A stretch of 63,058 bases of DNA from an uncultured Methylocystaceae bacterium (GTDB lineage: Bacteria > Pseudomonadota > Alphaproteobacteria > Rhizobiales > Beijerinckiaceae), in the NCBI GenBank assembly GCA_937870755.1, contig CALMZV010000063.1, positions 1 to 63,058 on the forward strand, read 5' to 3'. Under the pieces are notes generated by a model. That model did no database searches. It saw only the letters and a list, made by a program, of their open reading frames with translations, and was not told where the DNA came from. The translations under genes and the position numbers were made by a program. This document shows positions 27,439 through 35,467 of the stretch, in pieces (the first letter of the stretch is position 1; the number at the start of each line of letters is the position of its first letter).

Positions 27439-28044
27439 TCAGTCGGCCGCGCGCCGCAGCCCGCGCGCGTCGAGTCGCCGGGCGAGCATGGCGATACGGT
27501 CGCCGCCCCAGAACAACTCGCCCTCGAAGATCATCGATGGCACGCCGAACACCCCGAGCGCCTCGGCCTGCGCGCGCAGTTCGTCGTGCTCCGCGCGGCC
27601 GGGGCCGCTGGCGTAGGCCACGAATGCGTCCGGATCGCCGCCCGCGCGCGCGATCACGTCCTTCATCTGGTCCATGACGTCGATGTCGAGCTGATGGGTC
27701 CAGAACAGGCGAAACGTCAGGTCGTGATAGGCGCGGAAAATGCCGTGCCGCCGCGCGAACAGCAGGCCGGCGCTCGAAAGATACCCGTCGTAGATGCGCT
27801 TGGGGCCTTTCAGCACGAGCCCCTGTTCGTTGGCGCTGCGGCGTGCGTCCATATAGGCGTATTTCACCTTGCGCCAGTTGTGGGGCGAGCGTGTGTCGAC
27901 CGCATCGAGATAGTCGGCGATGTGCAGCGTCAGCGGCAGCCAGTCGAGCGTCACGTCGTGCGTCTGCTCCAGCGCGAACAGCGCGTTGTTGGCGACATAG
28001 GCGTAGGGGCTCTTGTAGTCGGTGTAGACGCGCACCTGCGTCAT
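27439..28044 (-). CDS. DsbA-family 2-hydroxychromene-2-carboxylate isomerase-like protein
   Basis: A 201-residue thioredoxin-fold protein of the DsbA/HCCA isomerase family. VYTDYKSPYAYVANNALFALE at the N terminus has the SPYxY block of glutathione-dependent 2-hydroxychromene-2-carboxylate isomerases, where a Ser replaces the CxxC of disulphide oxidases; GVFGVPSMIFEGELFWGGDR is the C-terminal cis-Pro region. Members isomerise ring-cleavage products in aromatic breakdown, but many have unknown substrates. The ATG at 28044 follows GGAGG at good spacing; the longer frame to 28236 has no such support. It is convergent with the preceding operon. Confidence 0.87.
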   Translation of the reverse strand: MTQVRVYTDYKSPYAYVANNALFALEQTHDVTLDWLPLTLHIADYLDAVDTRSPHNWRKVKYAYMDARRSANEQGLVLKGPKRIYDGYLSSAGLLFARRHGIFRAYHDLTFRLFWTHQLDIDVMDQMKDVIARAGGDPDAFVAYASGPGRAEHDELRAQAEALGVFGVPSMIFEGELFWGGDRIAMLARRLDARGLRRAAD

Positions 28045-28152
28045 GTCCGCCTCCGTCGTGCGTTCCGCACCCTCTCTTGCGCGCCGGCGCGCAAGATCGC
28101 ACGATGGCGCCGCGCGCGCCACAACAAAGCGCGCGGATGCGGGGAGAATCGC

Positions 28153-28947
28153 ATGCGTCATTGGAACGTCTTCGCCGTGCGCTACGCGACCCATCATCGC
28201 ATGGCGCGCGAGAATTTCCTGCACCTCGACGTTCACGACGCGCCGATGCCGATCGACTTCTATGTCTGGGCCCTGCAGTCGCAGGGCGAGACCATTGTCG
28301 TCGACACCGGCTTCAACGCGCAGTCAGGCGCGCGCCGCGGCCGCAAGCTGCTGACGCCCGTCGACCATGCGCTCGAAAGGCTCGGCGCCGATGTCGCCGG
28401 CATACGCGATGTCGTGATCACCCACCTGCATTACGACCACGCGGGCAATCTCGATCTGTTCCCGAACGCGCGCTTCCACATTCAGGACAGGGAAATGTCC
28501 TTCGCCACCGGCCGCAATATGTGTTTTGGCTGCATGCGAAATGCATTCGAGGTGGACGATGTGGTGCGCATGGTCCGCGCGGTCTACGCCGAGCGCGTGG
28601 TCTTTCACGACGGCGACGAGGAGATCGCCGATGGCGTGTCGCTCCATCGCGTGGGCGGCCATACGGACGGCCTGCAGATGGTGCGGGTGCGCACGCAGCG
28701 CGGCCCGGTCGTGCTGACCAGCGACGCGTGCCATTTCTACGCCAACATGGATCGGCAGAACCCGTTTCCCATTCTCTTCAACGTCGGCGATCTCGTGCAG
28801 GGCTGGGCGCGGGCGCGCGCGCTGGCGGGCGCCGAGGACCGCGTCGTCGTCGGGCACGACCCGATCGTGCGCGAAATCTATCCGGCGGTCGAAGGCTCGA
28901 ACGGCGAGATCGTCGCGCTGCATCTGCCGCCGCGTTCGCGCGCATGA
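28153..28947 (+). CDS. Metallo-beta-lactamase-fold hydrolase, AHL-lactonase-like
   Basis: A 264-residue metallo-beta-lactamase-fold protein. The dinuclear metal motif is THLHYDHAGN (about 94-103); further ligands are in GGHTDG, SDACHFY and GHDP. The arrangement and the N terminus resemble N-acyl homoserine lactonase family hydrolases, which open lactone rings, including quorum-sensing signals. Because a Baeyer-Villiger enzyme is encoded nearby, a metabolic lactone is also a reasonable substrate. The ATG follows GGGGAGAATC. It is divergent from the isomerase gene and 12 bases before the Crp-type regulator. Confidence 0.87.
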   Translation: MRHWNVFAVRYATHHRMARENFLHLDVHDAPMPIDFYVWALQSQGETIVVDTGFNAQSGARRGRKLLTPVDHALERLGADVAGIRDVVITHLHYDHAGNLDLFPNARFHIQDREMSFATGRNMCFGCMRNAFEVDDVVRMVRAVYAERVVFHDGDEEIADGVSLHRVGGHTDGLQMVRVRTQRGPVVLTSDACHFYANMDRQNPFPILFNVGDLVQGWARARALAGAEDRVVVGHDPIVREIYPAVEGSNGEIVALHLPPRSRA

Positions 28948-28959
28948 AGGAGGGGCGGC

Positions 28960-29694
28960 TTGCGTGGCGGCCCGCAAAGCAGGATGATCGCCGCGCGCAT
29001 ACGCGCGACAGGCGCCGCCATGGATACGGAGGGACCATCGACCGGCAGGACGCTGCTGGCGTCGCACCCGTTGTTTGCGGGGCTGGACGAACAGGCGCTG
29101 ACGCAGCTCAGCCGGTTCCTGCATGTGCGCGAGGTGCGCAAGGGCGCGGCCATCGTGCGCAAGGGCGATCCGGGCGCGAGTTTGATGATCGTCGCGGACG
29201 GGGCGGTCAAGGTGGTCGCGCCGTCGGCCGACGGCAAGGAAGCGCTGCTCAATGTCATCGAGCGCGGCGGCGTGTTCGGCGAGATCGCGCTGCTGGACGG
29301 GGAGCCGCGCACGGCCGACGCCATCGCGCTCGCCGACTGCACGCTGCTCGTTCTCGACCGCCGCGACGTTCTTCCGTTCATCCACCGCCATCCGCAGGTG
29401 GCGATCGAATTCATCAGCGTCCTCTGCCGTAAGCTGCGTCAGGCGAGCGAGCACGTCGAAAGCATGATGTTCCTGTCGGTGACCGCGCGCATGGCGCGCG
29501 CGCTCCAGCGCTTTCGACAGGGGACGAGCGTGCCGCTCACGCAGTTGCAGATCGCCCAGGCCATCGGCAGCACCCGCGAAAGCGTGAACCAGGAATTGCG
29601 ACGCTGGCAGGCCGAAGGCTGGATTCGTCTGGAGAAGGGCGGTCTCGTCATCCTGCGCGACGACATGCTGGACGAGCTCGCGCGCGCCCGCTGA
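28960..29694 (+). CDS. Crp/Fnr family transcriptional regulator
   Basis: A cyclic-nucleotide-binding-domain regulator, 244 residues from the TTG at 28960. That TTG lies six bases after AAGGAGGGG, the strongest ribosome site in this area; ATG at 28984 or 29020 are alternatives and would remove only a poorly conserved tail. The effector domain spans about 35-150 (HPLFAGLDEQALTQL; GGVFGEIALLDGEPRTADAIA, with the cAMP-type FGEIALL-R block). The helix-turn-helix is LTQLQIAQAIGSTRESVNQELRRWQ. It may control the lactonase-like gene upstream or respond to a cyclic nucleotide; a cyclase-domain protein is encoded next. Confidence 0.9.
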   Translation: MRGGPQSRMIAARIRATGAAMDTEGPSTGRTLLASHPLFAGLDEQALTQLSRFLHVREVRKGAAIVRKGDPGASLMIVADGAVKVVAPSADGKEALLNVIERGGVFGEIALLDGEPRTADAIALADCTLLVLDRRDVLPFIHRHPQVAIEFISVLCRKLRQASEHVESMMFLSVTARMARALQRFRQGTSVPLTQLQIAQAIGSTRESVNQELRRWQAEGWIRLEKGGLVILRDDMLDELARAR

Positions 29695-29779
29695 AGGGCG
29701 CGCGACCGATCCCGCTTGTTGCCGGCGGCCAAGGAGGCTATCGTTTCCGCCCACGAACTGCCTCGGCTTGGAACGGTCG

Positions 29780-32700
29780 ATGAAGTGCGCGCAATGTCAG
29801 CACGATAATCCCGACAACGCGAGATTCTGCGAGCAATGCGCTGCGGAGATCGGGCTGGTGTGCGCGCATTGCGGCGGCGTCGTCTCCGCCACGGCGCGCT
29901 ACTGCGCCCATTGCGGGCGGTTGCTGGCGGAAGCGGGACGGACGCATTCGGCCGGCGCGTTTTCCGCGCAGCGCCTCCTCAGAAGGTCGGGCGCCTCGCT
30001 CACCGCGCTCGAGGGCGAGCGCAAGCAGGTCACCATCCTGTTCGCCGACATAAAGGGCTCGATGGAGTTGATCGTCGGGCGCGATCCGGAGGAGGCGCAG
30101 CATCGCCTTGACCCGGTGCTGGAACGGATGGTGGAGGCCATCCACCGCTACGAGGGCACCGTCGCGCGCGTGATGGGCGACGGCGTGATGGCCCTGTTCG
30201 GAGCGCCGCTGGCGCACGAGGACCATGCCGTGCGCGCCTGCTACGCGGCGCTGCGCATGCAGGAGGCCACCAAACGCTACGCGCGCGACATGCAGGCCAA
30301 CGGCGAGCCGCCGGTCGCCATCCGCGTCGGCGTCGCCTCGGGCGAAATCGTCGTCAGCGCCGTCGGCGCCGATCTTCAGATGGACTTCACGGTGGTCGGC
30401 GAGACGGCGCACATCGCCGCGCGCATGGAGCAGCTCGCGGCGCCGGGAACGGTGCTGGCCGCCGAAAGCACGCGCAGACTGGTCGAGGGCTATGTGGCGC
30501 TCACGCCCGTCGGGCCGCTTGCGATCAAGGGCGTCGCGCAGCCGATGCCGGCCTACGAAGTCTCCGGCGGCGGCGATGCGCGCACGCGCCTGCAGGCGGC
30601 CGCCCAGCGCGGACTGACCCGCTTCGTGGGGCGCGAAAACGAACTGGCCGAACTGGTGCGCGCGCAGCGCCTGGCCGCCGACGGACGCTGCCAGATCGTG
30701 CAGATCGTCGGCGAGCCGGGCGTCGGAAAATCGCGTCTGGCCCACGAATTCATGGTGTCGGAGCACACCGCCGGCTGGCTGGTGCTGCGCTCGAACGCCG
30801 CCTCCTACGGGCGCGCCAGTCCCTATCTGCCGATCGTGCAACTGCTTAGGCGCTATTTCGCGATCGAGCCCAACGACGCCACCGGGGCGATCCGCGACAA
30901 GGTGAGCGCCCGCATCGCCACGTTCGAGCCCGAGTTGCAGGACGCCGTCGCGCCCGTGCTCGATCTGCTCGACGCGCTCGACCCGGATCACCCCTTCAAG
31001 GCGCTCGACCCGCTCCAGCATCGCCGGCGCACCTATCAGGCGCTGGCCGGGCTTCTGCTGCGCCTCACCCACCGTCAACCCGTGGTCGCGATGCTGGAGG
31101 ATCTGCATTGGGCGGATTCGATCACGCTCGGCCTTCTCGACAAGCTGATCGTGGAAACGCAGAACGCGCCGCTGCTGCTCATCGTCACCTGCCGCCCCGA
31201 ATTCAAGGACGGCTGGAGCATCCGGCCGAATTTCCACCGTATCGTTCTGGCGCCGCTGGCGCGCGACGGCATGTCTGCGCTCGTCGACGAGCTTCTGGGC
31301 GCCGATGCAGGACTCGCCGAGCTGAAGTCGTTTCTCGAAAAGCGCTCGAACGGCAACCCGTTCTTCATCGAGGAGATCGTCGGCGCTCTGGCGGCCACCG
31401 GCGTTCTGAAAGGCGGTCGCGGTCGCTATGTGCTGGCCTCGGCCTTTTCCAGCGGGGAGGTTCCGCAAACCGTGCAAGCGGTGCTGGCCACGCGCATCGA
31501 CGCGCTGTCGGCCGCCGACAAACGCATTCTCCAGGAGGCGAGCGTCATCGGGCAGGATGTGCCGTTGTCGGTCCTGCAGGCGATTTCGTCGGCGCCCGAG
31601 GGCGAATTGCGCGATCGCCTCCACAGTCTCGAAACGGCGGAATTTCTCTACACGACGAAGCTGTTTCCGGATCTGGAATACACCTTCAAACACTCGCTCA
31701 CACACGATGTCGCCTATAACGGCATGCGCCACGACCGGCGCCGCGAAATTCACGCGCGCGTTCTGGACGCCATCGAGCGCCTGTTCGCCGACCGCATCGG
31801 CGAGCAGGTCGAGCGGCTCGCAGAACACGCCGTGCGCGGTCAGTCGCCCGAGAAGGCGGTGGCCTATCTGCGCGGCGCCGGCGCCAAGGCCGCCGAACGC
31901 GAGGCCTATGTGGAGGCGGCCGGCTGGTTCGAACAGGCGATTGACCAGCTCGCGCATCTGCCCGACACGCGCGAGAACATCGAAACGGCGATCGACCTGC
32001 GCTTCGAGCTGCGCAACGTGCTTCAGCCGCTCGGGGACCGCAAACGCATCGCCGAACGGCTCGCGGAAGCCGAACGGCTCGCCGAACGCATCGACGACAA
32101 GAGCCGGCGCGGTTGGGTTCAATCCTATCTGACCGAACAATTCTGGATGCTCGGCCGCAATCGCGACGCCGCAATCGCCGGCGAGCGCGCCATCGCCATC
32201 GCCGAGGAATTGTCGGACCTCGCCCTGCGCGTCGTCACCAATCTGCCGCTTGGCCTGGCCTATCACACGCGCGGCGAGTATCGGCGCGCGATCCAGTATT
32301 TCGACTGGATCGCCAGGCGGCTATCGGGCGATCTCGCCCAGCAGCGATTCGGCATGTTCGTCCTGCCGTCGTCGTTCGCGCTCAGTTTCATCGGCTGGAG
32401 CCATGCCGAACTCGGCGAATTCGATCTGGCTTCGGAGGCGGGCGGGCAGGCGTTGAAGATCGCCGAGGAAGCGTCCCATCCTTTCAGTTGCGGCTACGCT
32501 TATCTCGGCCTCGGCGTCGCGGCCTTGCGCAGGGGCGATGTGGAAAGCGCGCACGAGTCGTTCGGGCGGGCGCTCGCCGCCGGAGCATTCGCCGACAGTC
32601 CTGTGGGCTATTCGTTCGTCGCGCTGCATATGGGCTACGCGCTGGCGCTGCTCGGCAGGATGCAGGAAGGCATATCCATGCTCGAAGGCACGGTGGCGAT

Positions 32701-33112
32701 CGCCGAATCGAAAGGTTTCGTCGCACGCCACGCGTTGCGTCTGGCCTATCTGGCGGAGAGTTATCTGCTCGACGGACGTCCGCAGGCGGCGCGCGACATC
32801 GCCGTGCGCGCGGTCGGTCTCGCCCGCGATCTCGACGAGCGCGCCAACTGCGCCTTTGCGTTGCGCGTTCTCGCGCGCGTCCATGCCGCGCTCGACGAAT
32901 GGCGCGATGCGGACCTGCACTGTCGCGCGGCGCTGAAACTGTCGGAGGATCTCGCGATGCGTCCGTTGCAGGCGCATTGTCTGGCCGGTCTCGGCGACGT
33001 GTACGCGGCGCGCGGCGATGCTGTCGCCGCGGCGCGACACCGCGAAAACGCGACGGCGCTCGCCAAGACCTTGCGGATGTCCTCCGCCTCCGATCTATAT
33101 TGCCGAGCGTAG
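29780..33112 (+). CDS. Zinc-ribbon / class III nucleotide cyclase / AAA ATPase / TPR protein
   Basis: A 1110-residue multidomain signalling protein. The N terminus has four CxxC pairs (C3/C6, C17/C20, C28/C31, C42/C45), a double zinc ribbon. A class III adenylate/guanylate cyclase domain follows (about 75-250), with metal-binding aspartates in LFADIKGSMEL and VMGDGVMALFG. A STAND-like ATPase has Walker A IVGEPGVGKSRL (about 309-320) and a Walker B-like AMLEDLHWAD (about 435). TPR-like repeats fill about 650-1090. It probably makes a cyclic nucleotide in response to a bound ligand or partner. The ATG at 29780 starts exactly at the zinc ribbon. The Crp-like gene upstream could be a receiver of its product. 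Confidence 0.9.
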   Translation: MKCAQCQHDNPDNARFCEQCAAEIGLVCAHCGGVVSATARYCAHCGRLLAEAGRTHSAGAFSAQRLLRRSGASLTALEGERKQVTILFADIKGSMELIVGRDPEEAQHRLDPVLERMVEAIHRYEGTVARVMGDGVMALFGAPLAHEDHAVRACYAALRMQEATKRYARDMQANGEPPVAIRVGVASGEIVVSAVGADLQMDFTVVGETAHIAARMEQLAAPGTVLAAESTRRLVEGYVALTPVGPLAIKGVAQPMPAYEVSGGGDARTRLQAAAQRGLTRFVGRENELAELVRAQRLAADGRCQIVQIVGEPGVGKSRLAHEFMVSEHTAGWLVLRSNAASYGRASPYLPIVQLLRRYFAIEPNDATGAIRDKVSARIATFEPELQDAVAPVLDLLDALDPDHPFKALDPLQHRRRTYQALAGLLLRLTHRQPVVAMLEDLHWADSITLGLLDKLIVETQNAPLLLIVTCRPEFKDGWSIRPNFHRIVLAPLARDGMSALVDELLGADAGLAELKSFLEKRSNGNPFFIEEIVGALAATGVLKGGRGRYVLASAFSSGEVPQTVQAVLATRIDALSAADKRILQEASVIGQDVPLSVLQAISSAPEGELRDRLHSLETAEFLYTTKLFPDLEYTFKHSLTHDVAYNGMRHDRRREIHARVLDAIERLFADRIGEQVERLAEHAVRGQSPEKAVAYLRGAGAKAAEREAYVEAAGWFEQAIDQLAHLPDTRENIETAIDLRFELRNVLQPLGDRKRIAERLAEAERLAERIDDKSRRGWVQSYLTEQFWMLGRNRDAAIAGERAIAIAEELSDLALRVVTNLPLGLAYHTRGEYRRAIQYFDWIARRLSGDLAQQRFGMFVLPSSFALSFIGWSHAELGEFDLASEAGGQALKIAEEASHPFSCGYAYLGLGVAALRRGDVESAHESFGRALAAGAFADSPVGYSFVALHMGYALALLGRMQEGISMLEGTVAIAESKGFVARHALRLAYLAESYLLDGRPQAARDIAVRAVGLARDLDERANCAFALRVLARVHAALDEWRDADLHCRAALKLSEDLAMRPLQAHCLAGLGDVYAARGDAVAAARHRENATALAKTLRMSSASDLYCRA

Positions 33113-33128
33113 GTCTCGCGCGTAGACT
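33100..33128 (+). promoter_or_regulatory. Putative promoter before the 33155 gene
   Basis: TTGCCG (33100-33105) and TAGACT (33123-33128) are separated by 17 bases. The -35 lies in the last codons of the cyclase gene; the downstream ATG is 27 bases after the -10. The -10 matches the one before the monooxygenase gene. Confidence 0.45.
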
Positions 33129-33154
33129 TTTCGTCCCTGACACGGGAGGACTTC

Positions 33155-33568
33155 ATGAGCGACGCTGCCGTTCTGGCCGGACTGTACATGATCCGCACCA
33201 ACCCGATGTATCAAGCCGCCGAGGCGCTGCGCCGCAAAACGGCCGGCGGCGCGGCCGCGATGGCGAGAGCGCCCGCGGGCTCGGAAGAACATCGCGCGAT
33301 TCTGTTGCTTCTCAACACATGGGAGACGATGGCGCGCATGGTCCAGAGCGTGGGCGAGAAAGAAGTTCAGGAGCGCATCTACGAGACGGTTCCCATCTCG
33401 TACATGTATCGCGAACTGCGCCCGGCGATCGAGGCGCTGCGCGGCGGCGCGCCCGCATTCGGACTTCAGTTCGAGAAACTCACCGACGCCGCGGATACGT
33501 GGTGCAAGGCCAGGCCCGACCGCTACATCAGTGGCGCAAGCGGCGGATTGCACGCCTTTTTCGGCTGA
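33155..33568 (+). CDS. Hypothetical protein, 137 residues
   Basis: I do not recognise a family. The protein looks cytoplasmic and mostly helical, with no signal peptide or membrane segment. Notable parts are LLLLNTWETMARMVQSVGEKEVQERIYETVPISYMYRELRPAIEAL, an amphipathic helical core, and a Gly-rich end. A strong ribosome site GGGAGG sits five bases before the ATG, and a promoter-like sequence lies before that, so it is a real gene. Its 3' end overlaps the next gene by 38 bases if that gene starts at its first possible codon, suggesting coupled synthesis. Confidence 0.75.
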   Translation: MSDAAVLAGLYMIRTNPMYQAAEALRRKTAGGAAAMARAPAGSEEHRAILLLLNTWETMARMVQSVGEKEVQERIYETVPISYMYRELRPAIEALRGGAPAFGLQFEKLTDAADTWCKARPDRYISGASGGLHAFFG

Positions 33569-34808
33569 AGGCGTGGGCGCCGGCGCCCTGTCGTCGCGCT
33601 TTTCGACCTGGCTGCTGCGGCCCTATCTCGACCTCGGTCCTTTCGTGGTCGGTCCCACGCACGCGCAGTCGGTCGAGCGTAGCTGGGATGCGTTCACCAG
33701 TGCGGACGATGCGTTGTTTTCGCCGCAGCGCGCGATGCATCCGGCGTTTCGCGTCGCGCTCGCCGCCGAGGCCGGCGCCGCTTATGCGCTGGACGACCCA
33801 CGACGCCTGCCGGCGCGGCTGCGCACGCCGCGCTGGGAGCGGTTGTGTGCGGCGCTGGACGATTGGCGCGGCGCGTCGTCTTCGCGACAGGCGCGTCTCG
33901 TCGGCCTTCTGAACGCTCTGTGCCTGTATGAAGCGGCGATGGCGCTGGCGCCGTCGCGGGGCGTGCGCGCCGCCGACCCGCATGTCGTCGCCCGCGCCTT
34001 CGGCTGCGCGCTCGCCCGCTACCTGCGCAACCTTCCCGAGCGCGTCGCGCAATACGACGATGCGGACATGTCCGTCTTCGTCGACATCGCGTCCAACGCG
34101 CCGCACGCGCCCGACATCGCCTTCAACGCCGCTGCGCGCGTGTTCGTGCATCTCGCCAAGACCGGCGCGAGCCTCGACGATCTCGAAACCTGGGGCGCGC
34201 GATGGAAATCCGCGCATGCGCGCGTCACACGCAATGCGTCCACATTCGCCGCCGATCTCATGACGAGCCGCTTCCACCGCGGCTACGCGTTTCTGCCGCA
34301 GCGGCGCGGCGACAGGGCTGGCGTGGCCGCGCTTATGGACGCGGCCGAAAAACTCGCGCGCGGGCTTGCGCCGAAAGATGCGGGGGAGGATCTGCTCCGG
34401 CGCGAGAACCTGCATGCGCTGATGGAAAGCCGGACCAAGGAAGCGATGTGGCTCGGCGACCTCGATCTGGCGCATGCGCGCGCCCAGGAGGTGGTGCAGG
34501 TCGATCCCTACGACGCCAAGGCCTGGACCGAACTCGGTCAGGCGCGCTTTGCGCGCAGGCAATGGCGCGCGGCGTCGGAGGCCTTTCTCGCGGCGGCCAC
34601 GCTCGGCCCGCCGGCGACCGCCCTCGCGCGCCACATGGCCGGCATGTGCTTCCTCAATCTCGGCGAACATGTGGCGGCGGGCTTTCTGTTCAACGAGGCG
34701 CTCGCGCACGATCCGCTCGGCGTCTCGCCGCGCCTGAGAATCGAAAGCGCCCCGGACGCGCCGCCGCTCGATGCGTTGAAAGTCTGGAGCCGCGCACGCC
34801 AGCCATGA
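33531..34808 (+). CDS. Hypothetical TPR-containing protein
   Basis: A protein of up to 425 residues with no family I can name for the first 270 residues. Residues about 300-395 form two or three TPR-like helical pairs (DLDLAHARAQEVVQVDPYDAKAWTELGQARF... then AGMCFLNLGEHVAAGFLFNEALAHDPL), with the AlaTrp and Pro positions of TPRs. No signal peptide or membrane segment is obvious. The start is uncertain: GTG at 33531 lies inside the upstream gene, and GTG at 33573 would remove 14 residues and the overlap; neither has a good ribosome site. With the preceding gene it makes an uncharacterised two-gene unit ending at a strong hairpin. Confidence 0.7.
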   Translation: MAQAADCTPFSAEGVGAGALSSRFSTWLLRPYLDLGPFVVGPTHAQSVERSWDAFTSADDALFSPQRAMHPAFRVALAAEAGAAYALDDPRRLPARLRTPRWERLCAALDDWRGASSSRQARLVGLLNALCLYEAAMALAPSRGVRAADPHVVARAFGCALARYLRNLPERVAQYDDADMSVFVDIASNAPHAPDIAFNAAARVFVHLAKTGASLDDLETWGARWKSAHARVTRNASTFAADLMTSRFHRGYAFLPQRRGDRAGVAALMDAAEKLARGLAPKDAGEDLLRRENLHALMESRTKEAMWLGDLDLAHARAQEVVQVDPYDAKAWTELGQARFARRQWRAASEAFLAAATLGPPATALARHMAGMCFLNLGEHVAAGFLFNEALAHDPLGVSPRLRIESAPDAPPLDALKVWSRARQP

Positions 34809-34819
34809 GTCCGAAACGC

Positions 34820-34856
34820 GAAGTCCGACCGCCTCGGAGGGAGGCGATCGGACTTC
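34820..34856. terminator. Bidirectional terminator-like hairpin
   Basis: Two 16-base arms (34820-34835 and 34841-34856) pair with one mismatch around a 5-base loop. It lies 11 bases after the rightward TPR gene and 29 bases after the leftward repeat-protein gene, so it can serve both convergent transcripts. No T run follows. Confidence 0.6.
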
Positions 34857-34885
34857 TTGCGCAGGCTCTCGTGCAAGTCGACGGG

Positions 34886-35272
34886 TCAGCCCAGCGCGAT
34901 GTTGTCGCGCACGCCTTCCGGCGCGGCGTAGTCCGCCAGCACGGTGCCCGTGCCCTCGGGGTCGCGGTAGCCGGCGAGCGCGCCGCCGGCCGTGCCTTCC
35001 GGCTGGCCGTAGCTTGCGAGCGCGCCGCCCGCTGTGCCTTCCGGCTTGCCGTAGTCCGCGATGACGGCCGCGCCGTGCCCTTCCGGCTTGCGGTAGTTGG
35101 ACTGGATGGAGGTCGCCGAACCTTCGATGTTGGTCCGGCCGGCCGCCAGCGCGTCCACCGCCAGCGCGGCGGTTCGTTCGCCGTGCAGATCGAGCCGCGC
35201 GCCGGCGGTCCCGATGGCGGGCGCCGACAGCAAGAGCGCTGCGACGGCCAGTCTCGATGCGATCGTTTTCAT
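34886..35272 (-). CDS. Secreted protein with five Tyr-x-x-Pro-Glu-Gly repeats
   Basis: A 128-residue protein of unrecognised family. MKTIASRLAVAALLLSAPAI and a likely cleavage near GTAGA (residue 25) form a Sec signal peptide. Residues 60-120 are five repeats with tyrosines at 60, 74, 88, 102 and 115: each unit is Y-x-x-P-E-G followed by a Gly/Ala/Thr-rich stretch, 14, 14, 14 and 13 residues apart. AAAGGAGTGG sits ideally before the ATG, so expression is likely. No Cys, lipobox, membrane anchor or sorting tail is seen. It may be a periplasmic or matrix repeat protein; its place at the edge of the polysaccharide locus, divergent from asparagine synthetase, supports a surface role, but function is unknown. 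Confidence 0.82.
   Translation of the reverse strand: MKTIASRLAVAALLLSAPAIGTAGARLDLHGERTAALAVDALAAGRTNIEGSATSIQSNYRKPEGHGAAVIADYGKPEGTAGGALASYGQPEGTAGGALAGYRDPEGTGTVLADYAAPEGVRDNIALG
34913..35095 (-). repeat. Coding tandem repeat (about 42-bp units)
   Basis: Five degenerate 39-42-bp units encode the YxxPEG repeats of the secreted protein. The central two (tyrosines 74 and 88) are nearly identical at protein level, YGKPEGTAGGALA and YGQPEGTAGGALA, suggesting recent duplication. Confidence 0.85.
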
Positions 35273-35340
35273 GGTCCACTCCTTTTGTCGGAGCCATTCC
35301 CTCGGCCCGTGAGGCAAGCTACGACGCATCCCCGGCGAAC

Positions 35341-35360
35341 TGTGTTGGCGAGCCAACACA
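35341..35360. promoter_or_regulatory. Perfect inverted repeat, likely operator
   Basis: TGTGTTGGC-GA-GCCAACACA has two 9-bp arms with perfect symmetry around a 2-base centre. It lies 69 bases before the repeat-protein start and 108 before the asparagine synthetase start, in the divergent gap. Length and symmetry fit a dimeric regulator site; the regulator is unknown. Confidence 0.6.
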
Positions 35361-35467
35361 CGCGCCGCGCGGCGACGCGGCGCGTGCGCTCGCGCACGAA
35401 CTCCCCCTATTGTCAGCGCGCCGGCGAAGTGGGAGAAGGCGCGCAGGATCAACGAGGGGCGCGGCGC

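Noticed and set aside
29731-29737. AAGGAGG ribosome site suggesting a gene start near 29745
   Set aside because: No ATG, GTG or TTG lies at a usable distance; the real start at 29780 is fixed by the zinc ribbon.
29738-32266. Leftward 842-codon frame opposite the cyclase gene
   Set aside because: The rightward frame has zinc ribbon, cyclase, Walker and TPR motifs; the leftward one has none and is a compositional shadow.
34913-35095. CRISPR-like or non-coding repeat array
   Set aside because: Units are contiguous, degenerate at DNA level, keep one reading frame and encode a signal-peptide protein.
34886-35272. PEP-CTERM or LPxTG sorted protein, because PEG repeats lie next to polysaccharide genes
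   Set aside because: There is no C-terminal sorting motif followed by a hydrophobic helix and basic tail; the protein ends shortly after the last repeat.
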